A DNA stretch of 64,000 nucleotides from Podocnemis expansa (GCA_007922195.1 ML681981.1:15323940-15387939), one strand, 5' to 3'. Shown: positions 49,136 through 62,436, numbered from the stretch's first letter. Program-made: numbers and translations. Notes: generated from the letters alone by a model not told the origin.

Positions 49136-51190
49136 TGGTCTCATGGTCTCATCTGCAAATCTCATGAATGTTCGTCAGTCTGCTTACAAACTGACAAATG
49201 CACACTCAGAACTAGACCAATCCACCTGTTTGTTGTTTTAAAAGTCACAGGAATGGAAATATGAACAATATTTAGTATATTATATCTTCTGAGAAAAAAC
49301 AGTTTAGGTGCAATCAGTTAATAAAAAAAAAGTAAGCCAAAATACTATAATTGGATTAGTCTTTCAGTAACTAACAAATGGTGTCATATTGGTCTTTCAG
49401 TAAGTAACAAATATGATATCATAGCTTCCTTTCCATTTCTCTTTGATCTATCAATCCTCATCCTCAAAGGAAACTTGCCTAACACTTTCATAAGACAAGC
49501 CTGGGAGCTTAAATTTGTTACTCTGCTGGACATCGAAAAATCATACACTGAATAGAGACACTGAATTTACAGTTTATTACACTGTAACCCACTAATCACT
49601 CTTTTTGTCCTGTGACTGACGAGATATTGACAGGTCACTTTATCTTGAATGATTCTTTACCATAGGTGCTAACTTATAATGTCAAACAATCTGTTCCACT
49701 TTGTATTTGACTGTGATGCTGGGAGTCCCTTTTTCCTGACCTGAACAAGAGTTGCGTGTGTCTTGACAGCTTGTCTCTCTCATCAGCATGCCATAACTTG
49801 ATTCAATAAAAGATATCATCTCACCCACCTTGTCTCGCAAATAGCTCAAACACCATGACCCTCCTTTTGATCAATTTAATCATTAAGTTTAAAGGAAATT
49901 GGAAAGTTTTCTGAATTTTTTTCTTTGTCCCCTAGATTACCCGTACCTGAGAGGGACATGACAGACATTGCAGAAAATTTGAATCCTCAATGCTTTATAG
50001 TTTAGTCTCACCTCATTGTTACGTATTATCCTCACTCTATCCTGGACAAGAACAAGTCATGAAGAGATTGACTTCCCACAGGCAAGTCAGTACTTGATGC
50101 TAATACTTAGAGGCCACTCTCTGGAGTTGAAAAGAAGGTGGCGGGCTCTTTTAGGGTAGCTGAGAAGAGACTGGTCAGATAAATTTCCTGTACTTTTGTC
50201 TTGTTGAGCATAACTTTCAGTTTATGTGACAGGTAAATCAAGTATAACCTATATCTCCTGGCTCCCAGTGTGGTACTTCAAGGGAAGCATTCCTCACTAA
50301 ATGCAACAGTTAATGCCTTTACATCTTTCTTCCCCTCAGCATAGGCCTCCAATGAAGAAACTCCAGAGCTCGTGGAGATTTAAGAAATGGGTAACAGTGT
50401 TTTTAGCACAAGATTATGGCATTCAGAATAGGCTTAGCATGCTATTTGGTTAAATAGATGGGCATGTTCACAGGCTGGATTGGATGAGGTCACACTGGCC
50501 TGCTGGGCAGTATGTTTCCCTGGAGTCTGCTGTTTTGTGCTCTAGAATGTAAACTTTAACTTTAAATGTTCTTATGTTTGCAAAGAAGCAGAAAAAGTGG
50601 TGCCTTCCTGGTCTGCAGAAACCCTGAAATGATAGCTCAGAGGGGAGTGCACTGACCCATTTATCTCATAGCATGTTGATTCCTGAACACAATAGTGATC
50701 ATTTAAATACTGACATTGTTAGAAGAATGATCACATTATGAACTGTTTCACAATCTACCGTGAGCCATCTTTCTTTCTGGCATCACAGTCAGGGGAAAAC
50801 CACATTCCAGCTTAACATTTTCTTATCAGTCATCAGGGAGCATCCTGTGGTAACTCTTTATAATACAGCTCACCTTCCTCTCAAGGGGCTCAGACAGTCC
50901 AGAGGCATGGCAGGAGATTCTGCCCTCCCTTATGCGCTAGAATGATCAGAAATCAACTCTCCACTCAGTGCTATCCACTGTTGGGTTGGGCTTCTCCTTC
51001 TTTTGAACTCCTTCCCCAGCCCTGACATGCCTACAAGTGGTGGGGCAGGGCACAGCAACTTTTTAACCCCTTTCTGCCTGAGGAAGGGTTAAAACACCAC
51101 TTATTTCTTTCTGTTAACAATGCGCACCAGTGGCAAGGCAACTTGTCCAGGATCCTGTGGCTGCTAAAAGGCTCCTGCTCTCACTCAGGT
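49136..51190. other. Intergenic stretch, no gene recognised
   Basis: Non-coding, unremarkable composition; no repeat identified with confidence. Confidence 0.45.
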
Positions 51191-51194
51191 GAGA

Positions 51195-51850
51195 AAGTAT
51201 AATTTGGTGGGCCCTGGAACTCTCCTAAATTGGCGGGTCCCCACCACGCTGGTCTGGGCACCCCTTGCGCCAGTGCGGGCCCACCTCACACACCTCGGCT
51301 ACTGCCCCCCAAATGCCTGCCCCTCACCCCAGCTACTGCTTCCCACACACCTAACCCCACCCCAGCCACTGCCCCCGGCTGCCATCTTGCTGCTGGTCCC
51401 TCAACCCCCCACCGTGCCATGCATTCTTCCCCTACTGCCCCAGGCCAACCGCCTCCTCCGAACCCTTTCCCTGCCAAGTTGGCTCGCCTGTCCCCGCTCG
51501 ACACCCCCCAGGGCCCCTTTACTTGGCCACCATGTCACTGAAACACTCCAGCCTGAGCCAGCTCTCACTAAGCATGCTCAGCCCAGGCCAGGGGAACTCC
51601 CCTGCCTCCTGGAACACAGTAAAATGCCATTCTGGGGCCTGCTATTTTTAGGGCCTCAGGGACGGGACCCCTAAAATAGAAAATGGAGCCAGAACACTGC
51701 ATTCTGGGGCCTGCTATTTTTAAACGTGGGTCCCAGAAAGTGGCATTCTGGCTCCATTTTCTATTTTTAAGGGCCCTGGAATGCTGAGCCCGTAAAAATA
51801 GTGGACCCCCGAACGGCGTTGCAGTGCATTCTGGCCTACTTTAACCCCTG
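51195..51850. repeat. GC-rich block with direct and inverted repeats
   Basis: 51195-51600 is C-rich. The 161-codon ORF at 51189-51674 is Pro/Leu-rich from composition. Behind it, CATTCTGGGGCCTGCTATTT occurs at about 51629 and again at 51700. TAAAATAGAAAATGGAGCCAGAA-type sequence at 51672-51694 is inverted at 51746-51767 with 22 matching bases around a 51-nt spacer. Possibly the end of an unclassified element. Confidence 0.6.
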
Positions 51851-52129
51851 GGCTCACTGGCAAGTAAAAACTTACAACCAAATGATAAGATGGGCAAAAA
51901 TACAGGCTATTTCACAGATAGGCATCTGTTCTCTCTGAGAATTCCCCGTTCCTCTCTCAACTACAGACACTTAGTTTGACTATGAATGATCACTTCTTCT
52001 TTGATATATCAGCACCCCCAAACCAACAACAACAATTTTTACCAGTCTCCCCACATGAGAAAAGTAGCACAACCACAACCCACAGCAAGCTCTCAAGAAT
52101 AACACTTATGGCACAAGAAAGATGGTCTC

Positions 52130-52285
52130 AGCATCACGGCACTGGCTAGGAAATCATGAGCTGTGGGTTCAGCTGACTCTGCCTCAGATTCACTGTGTGA
52201 CCTAAGATAAGTAACAATTTCCCGTTGCTTCAGCTCCCATGGTTTTATTGGGAATAATGCTATCTTCCCTGCCTCTCAAGAGAAA
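52130..52285 (-). repeat. MIR SINE
   Basis: Reverse-complement MIR: TCACTGTGTGACCTAAGATA followed by AGTAACAATTTCCCGTTGCT and a GGGAATAATGCTATCTT tail. Confidence 0.7.
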
Positions 52286-52506
52286 CCTTCTAGTGTTCAC
52301 GAATTGCTCAGCCACTAGTTCTGGATGTAAACAGATGGGGACAATGAGGTGGATGTCTGCCTGCACTGCCTAAAGTGGAAGAAAGAAGACTGGTTATCTT
52401 CCAGGGTTGAGGACAGACATTTTCCTTGTAGAAGTGAATCGCTTGAGGCCATAGCATAGGGAAAATTTTGAAGAGGAGTGTGGTTAGGAGTGTGTACTGG
52501 AGAGTG

Positions 52507-52555
52507 CAAAAAATAAATCTGTTAGTCTTAAAAGTGCCACACAACTCCATGTGAT
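52507..52555. mobile_element. Fold-back repeat fragment
   Basis: AATAAATCTGTTAGTCTTAA then AAGTGCCACACAACTCC: the right-arm core of the 42159 family. Confidence 0.65.
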
Positions 52556-53604
52556 TGTAGCCTGCCATCAAGGCCTGAATTCAACCAGTCTGTTCCTGGT
52601 GCCCATACGCCATGTAAATTTGCTGAGGCACATCTCCTCTGGTAGATCTTAGAAGTTAAGTCCTGCATCTTATAACCACCTCACACACACACACCCCCAC
52701 AACCACCACCATACTAGTTGTCTCCTTGTCAGATTTTAGCAACAGGGGGCTTTCTGCATGCTTTTACACTTACCTTTAAAACAAACAAAATCAAAATCTC
52801 AGATTGAGTTGAGTTGCTGTTCAGTGGACAGGTAGCATTTCTGAAATTTATAGACCGCACAAGTTTTCTATTAAGAGCTAAATAAATCATGTTTTCAAAT
52901 GGATGTAAAAACACACCTTAGGTTTTTAGAGTATGTTTATAAATTGTGTATCAGAGCTGCATCAACATGTCACCATAAAGCTGCTCATCTATAAGAAATG
53001 TTCAAGGATCAGGGGGAAAAAGAAGCAAAAAACTGCCAGGGGAGGGGAGAAGAAATCATGAAAGAAGAGACCTCCCTAAAACTACAGGTCTTGAACATGG
53101 CATTGATGGTGAAACTAAAAGCAATAAGGAGCCATATGATAGTTTTCTTTGAGAGGAGTCTAACTCCTGTTCCGTAAGCTTGTTTGAAGGAAAATAATTT
53201 CATCATTTTAAAAAGAAGCAGAATTTTAAAAAAGGAACTTGATAGCCAAGAGCATTAAGTACCTAGGGATTTCTTGTACATCCAGCATGCTGTGCTAATC
53301 AGGAGGGAAAAGAATCCCTCAGTTTTGCCAAGAAAGCAGAGAGGTATTTTTGGATACAGAGCAGTTAATGGCCTATATGCTGGAAAGTATGCTCCTTCCT
53401 CTAACATCGGTCTTTCAGGCACTTAATTTTTGCCCTATGTCTTCTCCCACAAACCCCTTTTGGCATGAGTTGCTGCATCCCACATAAGCATGAAAGGTCC
53501 TTCATGCTTACCTGCATGCCTAGTAAGGAACTTTCTGCCATACCTATTACTTCTTTCATGGGCTTGAGATCCTGGAAGACTGTGCAATGCTCCTCTCCTT
53601 ATGA

Positions 53605-53805
53605 GAGTGGTTTACAAACTATGGGTTGGGAGGGACCCAGTACTGGATCACAGACCCTCAGGTATTGGGTCACGGCACTTCTTGCTGCAGATATCACAAG
53701 ACTGGAATGCATTGCTCAAAGATGTAATTGCTGGGTCATGGAAATAAGTTACTTTTTTTTTTTTTTTTTAACTGGGTCCTGAGGAAAGAAGTTTGAAAAC
53801 CACTG
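53605..53805. mobile_element. hAT-type MITE with 8-bp target duplication
   Basis: Termini GAGTGGTTTACAAAC and GTTTGAAAACCACTG (13 of 15 as TIRs). Flanks CCTTATGA (53597-53604) and CCTCATGA (53806-53813), 7 of 8. Interior shared with 27870-28053 (CAGACCCTCAG, ACTGGAATGCA, GGGTCATGG). Contains a 17-base T run at 53753-53769. Confidence 0.8.
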
Positions 53806-54771
53806 CCTCATGAGGTGCCTCTCCAGCTCATTGGTTGCATGTGAGGAATAACTGCAGTATTGCTCCTTGGGCTATACCTGTTCCTGGTATTTTACCTGGG
53901 CATTGTTAGCAGACTATTGGACTGGTCCAAAGCCTCATTTAAACAAACAAAGATCTCAGAAGTGGTTTGGGTTTTTTTGAAGTTTAAAATGAAGCTTAAT
54001 TTGGGCCTATAGGATTTCATCAGCACCACAATGCCTGTCTGCAAAATGTGGTTTTAATTATGTGTTTGAAGAGCTCACAGCCACTTCTACACCCACTTGA
54101 AGACCTGCAGCTCCAAAAGGGCAGATCTGCATGTCTATTTAGTCTGAGCTGGCAGATCCTCCCCACTCCTCCAAGAAGGGGATGTGGTTTGAGCAGACAG
54201 CACTAAATACTAATCACAGTCAAAAAGAGGTGGATCTAGGGAGAAAATGTTCAGTTCAACTTAATGCCAACCTTATCTGAAATAGCTTGCACTCTCTGGC
54301 ATCCACATCTGTGTAGTCACTAGGGGGCTGCTTGGCTACAAGCATATTTACAGTGATACACATCTGTCAGCTGAGTCAGTGACCCAAATGCAAAGTGTAG
54401 CAGTCAGGAACATTATGTGGATTTGTGATGCTCCCAGGGGGGCTATGGATCCATAAACTAACATATCAGTCAGAGACATAAGAAGTTTGTCTGTGTTAAT
54501 TTTGCTATAATGGTTCTTAGGAAAGGAAAACTGCTCACTCTGCTGAGATCTGCATGCTGACATGGCAAAACTTAAACATGCCTTTTTACCCAAACATCCC
54601 ACTTTAATAGCACCCCAGAGGTGACTGCAGATCAAAGATCTTGTCCTCCTCTCCAGCTGTCTCATCCCTCCCTCTCTGAATCCACCCATTTCTTTTACTC
54701 CTTCCTCAGACCTTCTTTCTGGTGTCCCTAGGCCCAGACCAATAATTCCTGAGCCTGAAAACAGCCTAGAA

Positions 54772-55252
54772 CAGGGCTTCCCAACCTTTTTTGGCTTGAA
54801 GGCCAGGGATATCATTTTTACAACTCACAAAGGCCTCCAGTTTCCACCAGGAGATAGCCCTCCTCCCCTCCCTGCAGCCAAATGGAAGGAGACCTTCTGT
54901 CTCCCTGGCTGTGGCAAGGAAACCACACACATTCTGTTGCCCCATATAATCCACCTGGATCCCTTAGCCGTGGCTCTCTGGCAGCCAGGGGAACAGACGA
55001 TCAGTGCTTCCCTTCCTCTGGCTCTAGCAGAGACCCCAGCACCTATGGACCCAGATGGAAAGCTTTACCATGTTCCCCTGCTACAACTAAGAGCAGCTCT
55101 GATCTCCCATCCCGTTGGCTGCAGCAAGGAGCTTGCATCAGGTTTTTAGCCCCACAGAAACACACTCTGCCTGGGTCCTTAGAAAGTGACCCCCTTTGGC
55201 AGACAGCTGAAGCAGAGCCACAGGCCATTTGGAAACAGGTTGGGAACCATTG
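54772..55252. mobile_element. 481-bp hAT-type element, first of a tandem pair
   Basis: Left end CAGGGCTTCCCAACCT, right end AGGTTGGGAACCATTG (13 of 16 as TIRs). Flanks GCCTAGAA (54764-54771) and GCCTAGAG (55253-55260), 7 of 8. Moderately G+C-rich interior; overlapping ORFs of 62-155 codons on both strands show no domain. Confidence 0.75.
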
Positions 55253-55260
55253 GCCTAGAG

Positions 55261-55466
55261 CAGGGGTCTCAAACTCAAATCACCGCAAGGCCCGCATGAG
55301 GACTAATACATTAGCCTGAGGGCCGTGCCACTGAAACCTTTTCATACAACAATATTGCATATACTGGTCTTTAAGTGCCACAAGACTCCTTGCTTTTTTT
55401 GGTAACAATAGTGTTGTTGAAGGCCACAGAAAAATAGCTTTAGGGGCCACATGTTTGAGACCCCTG
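55261..55466. mobile_element. 206-bp hAT-type MITE, second of a tandem pair
   Basis: Termini CAGGGGTCTCAAAC and GTTTGAGACCCCTG, perfect 14-bp TIRs. Perfect 8-bp flanking duplication GCCTAGAG at 55253-55260 and 55467-55474. It carries a fragment of the fold-back family at about 55363-55402 (TGGTCTTTAAGTGCCACAAG). Confidence 0.88.
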
Positions 55467-55474
55467 GCCTAGAG

Positions 55475-58400
55475 CAATGACTCTGAGTGACATGAACAGT
55501 CACACCCATTGTTGGGCTTATCTACATATACTATTTCCTGCACCTAAAAATATCCATTTCTAAACCTATTTACTAAGCTAAACAAGTGATGCTGATCTAA
55601 GTACTTTGCTATCAAATTGTGTTCATATGAGGGGGCTGCACCAATTTAATAATGTTGGTTAAGAAAACTATACAGCTAAACCAGTGCAAAAATGGGGTGC
55701 ATACAGGATTTGTTGGGATATTAACTCTGAAACCAGTTGCTTTCTGAGAAAGGTCCAACCAACAGTACCCCAGCAGAGGACTCTGTGGAAAAGATCCTTG
55801 CTGATGCTACTCCATCATGGGGCAGTGTCACTAGAAGTCCTCCAAACACAGAACCCAATGCTCTGGTGGGTGAGTTTTTCAAAGCTATACTCCATCCCAT
55901 ATGAAGGCACTGGGATGGAGAAAGGGGCATCCTGAGCTTGCCCAAATAGGACTGGGCATCTCAATTCCCATGAGCACAGACCATGACAATAACATCCAGA
56001 GTTACATGTGAGGACTGAAAATACAAGAGTTTTGGAGGGGATATAAACACCCAGGCTTCAAGGTTTAAGACTCCAATTAATAAAAGAGAGAAAAAAACTT
56101 CCCCAAGGGCAGATTATGCTGTAACTGCATTTGGAAGAGCTTCTTGCACCTTCCCCTAAAGAATCTCCTTGTGGCTGTTGTAGGAGAAAAAACACTGGAC
56201 TAGATCAACCACTGGGTTGATCCACTCTGTCAAGTCCTGTGCTCCATCTGGCACCTCTTGTGGGGACTAGCCTGTCACCACCAACCAAAGCAGAGGAAGA
56301 GCCATCATGCAGTGTGAGATGGAGGCCATAGTGCCGGGGCAGTACAACAGAGGTTTCTATGTGGAGTGTACATAGAGATCTGGCTGCTTTGGCCTGGTCC
56401 TGACTGACCAAAATGTTTCTAGCATTTTTTTTTATGCATTTCCAATTGCTCTAGGAGACTTGAACACAGATGTCACAGGTTCACAGCAGCTCACGCACTC
56501 AGGAAGAATGGAGCTGCACTCAGACTGGTGGAGCATCTCGTTCACCTGCTAGCAGGCAAGTTAAAGGCAACAACAATGAGCATAACTTTCATAAGGTCTG
56601 CATTAGATAGGAATGACGACAGGTCCTAGGGACCTCTATTAATGTTTGACTCAAGGAGCAGCAGAGGATCCAATGAGACTCAGAGGAAGGGAATCATTAG
56701 GGCAAAACTTGTGCATACATCTCAGCTGAGGTTCAGACACAGCCTTTGGGCATTCCTTCACTCGCTGCACACCACAAATCAGATTCATTTCCCTCTTCAT
56801 CAGATTGAATCTAAGCTACTTTAAAAAGAAACAACACAAAAACTATATAGAGGAAGGACAGACCCCAGCTAAACATGCTTGTTTCCCAGACTCTGTTCCC
56901 TTTGGCTTCCTACAGTTGGACTGAAATGAGATATTGCTTGGATCAACCAAATGTCTGTGACACAGACCTGTTCATATATTTCCACGGGTGGGGCGCCGAG
57001 GTCAAAGTCACAAAATGGCAACATAAGAAGAGGGTGTTCAGTACCTTGTAGAACCAATTCCCATATTAGTATCTGTATTGCCTAGAACAGTTTAACTTTG
57101 CATTTTACTAAAGAGCATCCCTTCTCCCTGTCTAGTGGCCTTTCCCATTAACTGATTCCATATGTAGTCTAGCCGCTTTACAAAAGCTCTCCATGCTTAT
57201 ATTCTCCCATTTTTTCTAATGGTGCTAGCCACATATCATATATGTGACAATAAGCCCTGGAGTGAAGACCTAAAACATCCTGCATTCAACCCCCCGATTT
57301 TCCTTCCCCACCTCTCTTCACTAATGCCTTTCTTCGTTAATACTGAAAAATTCCCCACCCGCATTATTCCTAATTGCATAAAATCCATTTTAGAGCTGCA
57401 TTTCAGTGGTTCTATGGGTTTGATTCCCAGTAGAAAGATAATTCTGTGATGAAAACCACAAAACATAGTTCAGCAGGTCAAACTGTTAGGGTTGTCTTTT
57501 TCCAGCATGTGTATCTGCTGCATTAGCTGAGAAAAAGAAAGAGGGCGAAAGGGAGTGAGAGAGTTTATGCCTCTGTATGTCTGTTACACACTAATAAAGC
57601 AACAGCCTGAAGACATACATTTCTGAACAGTTGCACCAAAACTGCAAATCATTGTGACTGACAAGTTCCTGTTTGAAAAATGCAGAAATAGTAGCTGTAT
57701 CAACATAGCACAAACTGTGCAATTATTTTTAAGCATCATATTACTGAACTTTTTTTTTTTTTGAGGATTTAACTTAACCTAAATGACTTTGAAGTGAAAT
57801 AATGAGCTGTGAGGTTTGGACTGTGCTCTTAAGAGTTTGAGATTGGGTTTGGCAATTGTGATAGGGTTTGGCAATTCAAATGATCTCTAAGGGAAGAAGG
57901 GACATTTCTGAGCTGTTGCACTGAATATTTTGAGCCGCTGAGAAGATATTTATGAGAAGTAAGGGCTGCTTTTGTCTCTAATCCAGGTTCTGACTCTGAT
58001 GTGCAGTGTGTAAGCTGCTTTGCACTGCAGAGCTGAAATCCTGAAATATCAATGATGTCACCTTCTGCTGCTGTTCTATATACGCTACTGCACAGACTCA
58101 GTATTTTGTTAATTCTGTCATTTGGGTTGCCGTTTGAGACAAAACAACATGGTTCAGTGATGATACAGCAGCACCATTTTGAAACATGCCTAAAGTCTGC
58201 TGAGTTTGGGGTGTCTGGAGAATGCACAGCACTGGAAACCAGACGGTCAGTTTTCAGGAAAATGGATCGGGAAAGTGGAGTTTTAGGCATGTCTCTTTAT
58301 AGAAGGGTTGGTGCAGCCTGTCTTATGCCTTATGTAAAATATCCAGGGAAGCCTTCAAATGATGTGCTCTTTTGGTCTTGACTTTAATTTCTGAACTAGA

Positions 58401-60652
58401 TTTATTATCTAAAACATGTAAATAAAGATAAAAAGCATCCCAACTGCTAGGCTATTCTTGCTAAATTAGAAATGTGGGGATTGAAGTATATTTAATCACA
58501 AAAGAGAACTTAGGTGCATTAGAACAATGTACCCACCCCAGCACAGGAAGAATTAGTGGTAAAAGCTATTTCTGCCTTCACAGATGATGCTTTAACACTT
58601 TGAGTTCCACACCTCACACTTAGTCTTTTAATGCTGCTCTACTCTTTTCACTGGGACACAGGTAGGGCAGTCAGAAGTCAAACAACTGACTCTTAGAGGG
58701 GTGTTAAATGTCTAGGGAACACAGAGCATAAGTGACAACAGAATTAAGTTCCCTGACTTCTTTGGGACCTTCCTTTTTCTCTGAGCCCCGCTTTGTGTTA
58801 GTAAGGAGAGCAGTTAAAGCTCTTATGCCTTGCTGCTTTATGCGAGCCTGCACGGAATGAATGTGCTAAAAGACTTTAGGTTTATAAAATAAAAGAATGG
58901 GTCATGCTAATCAAATTAAAACCAGCATTTTTTCAACAGGTCTGTTAAAGTACACGTCACAAGGGTGAGAAAAAGTTCTAAACATTGCCACAGCCAAGAT
59001 ATGAAATGTAAAAATGATTTCCTCCTATATGCACAGAGTGTGTGCGTGAGTGTGTGCATCTACTGTGGGAAAATGAACTTTTTTTCAGTCACCCCTGACA
59101 TCTGACCGCTCAGCTGATCACGAGAACATTGTGGTAAACCACAGCTCAACTTGAAATTATCTTTTTTAGAACACAGTTCCTGTTGAGCTGGATGGCACCT
59201 CCTGTATCACCTGCTCTTCAGCTGAAAAGCCCTTCCTTCTTTATCTCTATCCTTTGCTTAAATCAGTCTGGGTATAGATTGTGCATTTCAAAAATCTTTA
59301 AAAGCTCATATTTAAGGCCAAAAATGCCAATCCACTAGGACTACCTGGGTGATTATGCTCAAAGTAACGTAAATAAGGGCACTAGAATCTTGTCCAAAAT
59401 GAGCAAAAGAAGTTTAAAGAACAATTTTAAAAAAAGGAAAAAAGAACAAAGGGCATCCATTATGCAATCTGAGCTCAATTTTATGATATGATTTATGGAA
59501 ACATTAAGGAACTTGCAAGCCAAAATAAACAAATCTCTTGAATGATCCCCCGAAAAAAGATCAAACAAAGCTGTTTATATACAGTATTTCTACTGTTATA
59601 ATGCCTTTTGACAGTCATGATGTCTTTCTTTATATCTCAGTAAGGGCAGACAAACATGCTAAAGTGAAAATCGGGGAGGAAACAATTCTAAGTAAATAAA
59701 TGCCAATTGTCTTTTTCCTTATCTTTTAGGGAATTTATAGTAGGATGTGCCTGCATTTTATCTCTGAGGTTCTAGCACCCATGTGAGGTGTCCTACATTG
59801 TGGCCCTGATAGTGCTTCATAGAGCCCAAACCAGAGAACAGATTCGATTATCCAGAACACATGGGACCCAGTGCACAGAGTTGGCTGTACTTCTCTATTT
59901 CCAGTCTGACTGGAAAGGGTTATGATCAGTAATGCACTGCTCAGCTCTAGTGCTGGTCACTGGAATGTAGGTCAACACACTGGCCTCTACTCCAAGCAAG
60001 CATGGGTCACAGCCTACCCCTAGTATATTGCTTTAACTACAGAGACACAAATACAAGGGAAAGGGGACAGATTGGGAAGGGAAAACTATAAGATAGAAGA
60101 AGAAGAGAGGAACGTTCTTCATCAATCTCTGTCTAGCACATCTCATTTAAATTCCCAAACTTTCTTGACCTTTGTCTCAGTCACCAAGCTAAGTGTCTCA
60201 GGCAGGATGAAGGTCAACAAGCAAGGCAGAACACAGCTGCCAGGTATTGTTGCTATGGGCAATGACTTTTCCTTAACACTTGACTCCACCACTTAAGCGA
60301 GCGAATAACACGTGTAGCTATTACAGAGTGTTGGAGAAAACAAATGACATTCAATAACTGAACAGTTCTGATACAAAAAGCTGGATCTTCAGATTTCCCC
60401 CCACCCCCCAGCATGTCCATGATGTGTCACCTTAACAACTCCTGGCCTTGTAAAATTATCACCTCTTTATCAGGAGGCTTTGTGATAGTTTAGGTCCAAA
60501 ACTCCGGTTTTTAGCATTGCCGTCTTCTGCCATTTTGTATTTAGGGTATCCCTTAAAATCTCAGTTCCTGGAATCATGTCATTATATGCAAATCTCAGCT
60601 TTTAAAAAAAGGGGGGCAGAGGCATTTTCAGTCATCATGGTTTTGGAGAAAT
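55475..60652. other. Intergenic stretch, no gene recognised
   Basis: Apart from the possible CR1 tail, no feature is named with confidence. Around 57829-58381 both strands are open for 109-153 codons and an AATAAA lies at 58421-58426, but no protein family is recognisable. Confidence 0.45.
56195..56255 (+). mobile_element. Possible CR1 3' end fragment
   Basis: GGACTAGATCAACCACTGGG then TTGATCCACTCTGTCAAGTC and CTGTGCTCC: resembles the 'GATGGGCCATTGGTCTGATC' 3' ends of some CR1 subfamilies, considerably diverged. Confidence 0.45.
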
Positions 60653-60795
60653 GCTTAGTTCAAACTAGAGTGCGCTGATGGCTGAACTGATGGCTTAGTT
60701 CGAACGTCTTATGATTAAACTAAGGCTTAGTTTGAGTCTTGCATGTGCTTTGTTTGAACAAAGTTCGAACTAAGCGTTTAAGTCTGGACTATCCC
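60653..60795. mobile_element. Fragment of an AGTTTGAACTA-type MITE
   Basis: Contains GCTTAGTTCAAACTAGAG, GGCTTAGTTCGAACG, AAGGCTTAGTTTGAG and AAAGTTCGAACTAAGC, ending near AAGTCTGGACTATCC. Related to 46783-47157, but termini are not clear. Confidence 0.55.
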
Positions 60796-62154
60796 CTAGA
60801 AGCTCAAAAGGCAAAGAATGGAAACACCAAAGTTATTACATTTTTAACCTCTTGATTTTAATGGCTTTGGGGGATTCAGGATCTTTTAAACTCTTACAGC
60901 TGGCAGTACTAGGTTTTTGCAAAATGTAAACAAATCTGAGCTAAACCAGTGAAGATTTTTACAAAACATAATAGAAATTGAAAGGTTTTCAGGATATTTT
61001 GTCAGCCAAAATCACTTACTGTCTTCAAATATTCCTTTATGGTATACCAAATCCAGCCCAACATGGTTCAGCTAGGAATCTGAAACCAGAAAAATGAAAC
61101 AGAAAATTGAAGTGACCAATCTGTTTTCTGTTTCATCAGCATTATAGTTCAATAGTTAGTGTGTCCTTTGATCAAAAATGAATCAAATGAGTTTTGGTTT
61201 TAAGTTTCAACAGAAAACAGTGGCACTTTGAAAAAAAATAGGGCTGACAGGGCTTCAGACCCTGCCTTGTACACTGTTATCCAGGAAATATAGGTTTTCC
61301 TGCATTCTCTGTCTTCTTTCCTGCATGGGAGGAGCCAAATACACAGTATTTCATTTAGTGCATATTAGTACAATTCTATGGTCCTTTTTCTGGAGAAAGG
61401 ACTACCATTTGTCCCCAGCTAGGCTTGATGCAGCCCTGTAATATAAATTCCATCAACATAAACCATAAGTGAGGATGCTGACAGCAGACATTTCACCTAG
61501 GCAGGATTTTCAGTAGTTTAATTACCTTTTGGGACGTTGACTATGAGTAGCTGGTGTGGTCTAGGGAGAAGGCATGGCCCAAATATCTAAGTGACATACT
61601 TGTTATCTGCACACCACTATGCAGTCAGCATCCATTGGAAAGACACCTATGTCCTTGGCTACCCATCAAAGCTACTCTCCCCATGGGAGAACTCTCATGG
61701 ATGGGAATGGTAAAAATACCACCTGCCTGCCCTTATGAAATTAATTCCCTCATCCACCACATACAAAGAAGATAGGGATTGTCAATCTCTCTCTCTCTCA
61801 GTTCTGGGACCAGTTGAGAGCCAACCCACTCCCTGGAGCAGCTGCAGGGCAGATACAGCCCCAAAAGCAGCAAGGCACAACAAGAGATAGCCAGAGGGCA
61901 GAGATGTTCTAGTCATGCCCCTTCCTCCTGGCCTTTCCACCAACACACTGTCTACTCTGGAACCAGTTGGCATAAGGCTGGCTCTACTAGCTGTTTGCCT
62001 CAGGGTTCCCCATGTAGTCAGTTGAGTAGGCTTTGACAATCTACTTTTATATTATTCAAAAAAGAACACTCCCTAACATTTACTGACATATAACTTCAAA
62101 GTTAGTATTACTTGCACATTAGTAACTGTGCAGGTAGACATAAAGGACATATCA
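60796..62154. other. Intergenic stretch, no gene recognised
   Basis: Non-coding; a (TC)7 run is at 61786-61799. Confidence 0.5.
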
Positions 62155-62169
62155 CCATACACATCACCT

Positions 62170-62436
62170 TGCATGATGACAAGTTCCAAAAGGGTAGCTG
62201 TGCTAGTCTAGTCCAGCAAAACAAATAAGGAGTCTGGTGGCACTTAAAAGACTAACATTTATTTATCACATGAGTTTTCATGGCAGAAAATCTTATTTCA
62301 TCAGACACTTGAAGAGTTACTTCTGTAAGTTTCCCACCTTCAAGTGTTTGACAAAGTGCAATTTTCTCCCACGAAGGCTCATGTGATATATAAAAGTGTT
62401 AGTCTTTTAATGCTACCAGACTCCTTGTTTGTTTTG
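62170..62436. mobile_element. Fold-back repeat copy with 15-bp flanking direct repeat
   Basis: Contains the terminus GTTCCAAAAGGGTAGCTGTG (62183), the arm GGAGTCTGGTGGCACTTAAA, the inner CATCAGACACTTGAAG, the mirrored ACCTTCAAGTGTTTGAC, TTTTCTCCCACGAAGGCTCA, and ends ACCAGACTCCTTGTTTGTTT. Flanked by CCATACACATCACCT (62155-62169) and CCATATACATCACCT (62437-62451), 14 of 15. Confidence 0.75.

Noticed and set aside
51189..51674. 161-codon Pro/Leu-rich ORF
   Set aside because: Explained by the C-rich base composition; no domain, no splice or promoter context, and an antisense frame is also open.
54348..54815. 155-codon minus ORF
   Set aside because: Crosses the left boundary of a hAT element and has no domain; the overlapping + frames are equally open.
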